The translations under genes were made by a program, and so were the position numbers. Below, in pieces: positions 5,821 to 5,870 of a DNA stretch of 5,870 bases. Under the pieces are notes generated by a model. It had not been told where the DNA came from, ran no database searches, and saw only the letters and a list, made by a program, of their open reading frames with translations. Origin of the DNA: Chthoniobacter flavus. Lineage in GTDB: Bacteria > Verrucomicrobiota > Verrucomicrobiia > Chthoniobacterales > DYNR01. The stretch spans positions 1 to 5,870 of the forward strand of contig DYNR01000149.1 of the NCBI GenBank assembly GCA_020720945.1, given 5' to 3'. The stretch's first letter is position 1; the number at the start of each line of letters is the position of its first letter.

Positions 5821-5870
5821 GAGTCTGTCGGACTTAGGGCGCATGAGCGAGGAAAATGCGGTTTGAGATG
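5821..5870 (+). mobile_element. Possible left end of an insertion sequence, partial
   Basis: The CheW reading frame is lost exactly where GAGTCTGTCGGACTTAGGG begins. The preceding CTAG (5817-5820) could be a target duplication of the kind made by IS5-like elements. At 5856 an ATG opens a frame reading MRFEM to the window edge, preceded by GAGG, and IS5-family transposases often start with a similar MRYEL/MRFE. Five residues prove nothing, and the right end is outside the window. The junction also forms a hairpin (5815-5839), so a repeat element or terminator-like structure is an alternative. Confidence 0.35.

Overview
The window is bacterial DNA. It is dominated by a compact arsenic-resistance operon on the minus strand, read from about 4016 down past base 1. 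In transcription order it holds arsC (arsenate reductase), arsR (repressor), an ArsP-type permease, an ACR3 arsenite exporter, arsE (small thioredoxin-like protein), arsF (membrane-anchored thioredoxin-like protein), and the first five codons of a further gene, which by position is expected to be arsG. Genes are 1 to 31 bases apart or overlap by 4 bases, so one transcript is likely. A divergent dihydrolipoamide dehydrogenase gene (lpdA) starts at 4221 on the plus strand. It is followed by the N-terminal part of a CheW-like gene that loses its family resemblance at about 5820, where a sequence resembling the end of an insertion element begins.

The gene set covers both inorganic and organic arsenic. 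ArsC reduces arsenate, ACR3 exports arsenite, ArsP-type permeases export trivalent organoarsenicals, and ArsE/ArsF/ArsG homologues have been linked to reduction and export of nitroaromatic arsenicals. ArsR is encoded as the second gene and would autoregulate the operon.

The 204-base divergent intergenic region (4017-4220) carries the control signals. The ars promoter has a perfect TTGACA -35 box and a weaker -10. A perfect interrupted palindrome (ATTTCGA-N6-TCGAAAT, 4030-4049) fills the spacer and is the best candidate ArsR operator. The lpdA promoter candidate is TTGCGA-N16-TAAAAT. Both promoters would start transcription only a few bases before the ATG, and neither gene has a Shine-Dalgarno sequence, so both transcripts look leaderless or nearly so. 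Downstream genes in the operon (arsR, arsP, arsG) do have good Shine-Dalgarno sequences.

The organism cannot be named from this window. The plus strand is C-rich and G-poor through the minus-strand ars genes and the intergenic region, which suggests replication-strand asymmetry. The mix of leaderless and Shine-Dalgarno starts and the CheW-like gene fit a free-living bacterium. A PVC-group (Verrucomicrobia-like) origin is only a guess. No RNA genes, CRISPR arrays or origins were seen, and no gene-free stretch exceeds 300 bases.
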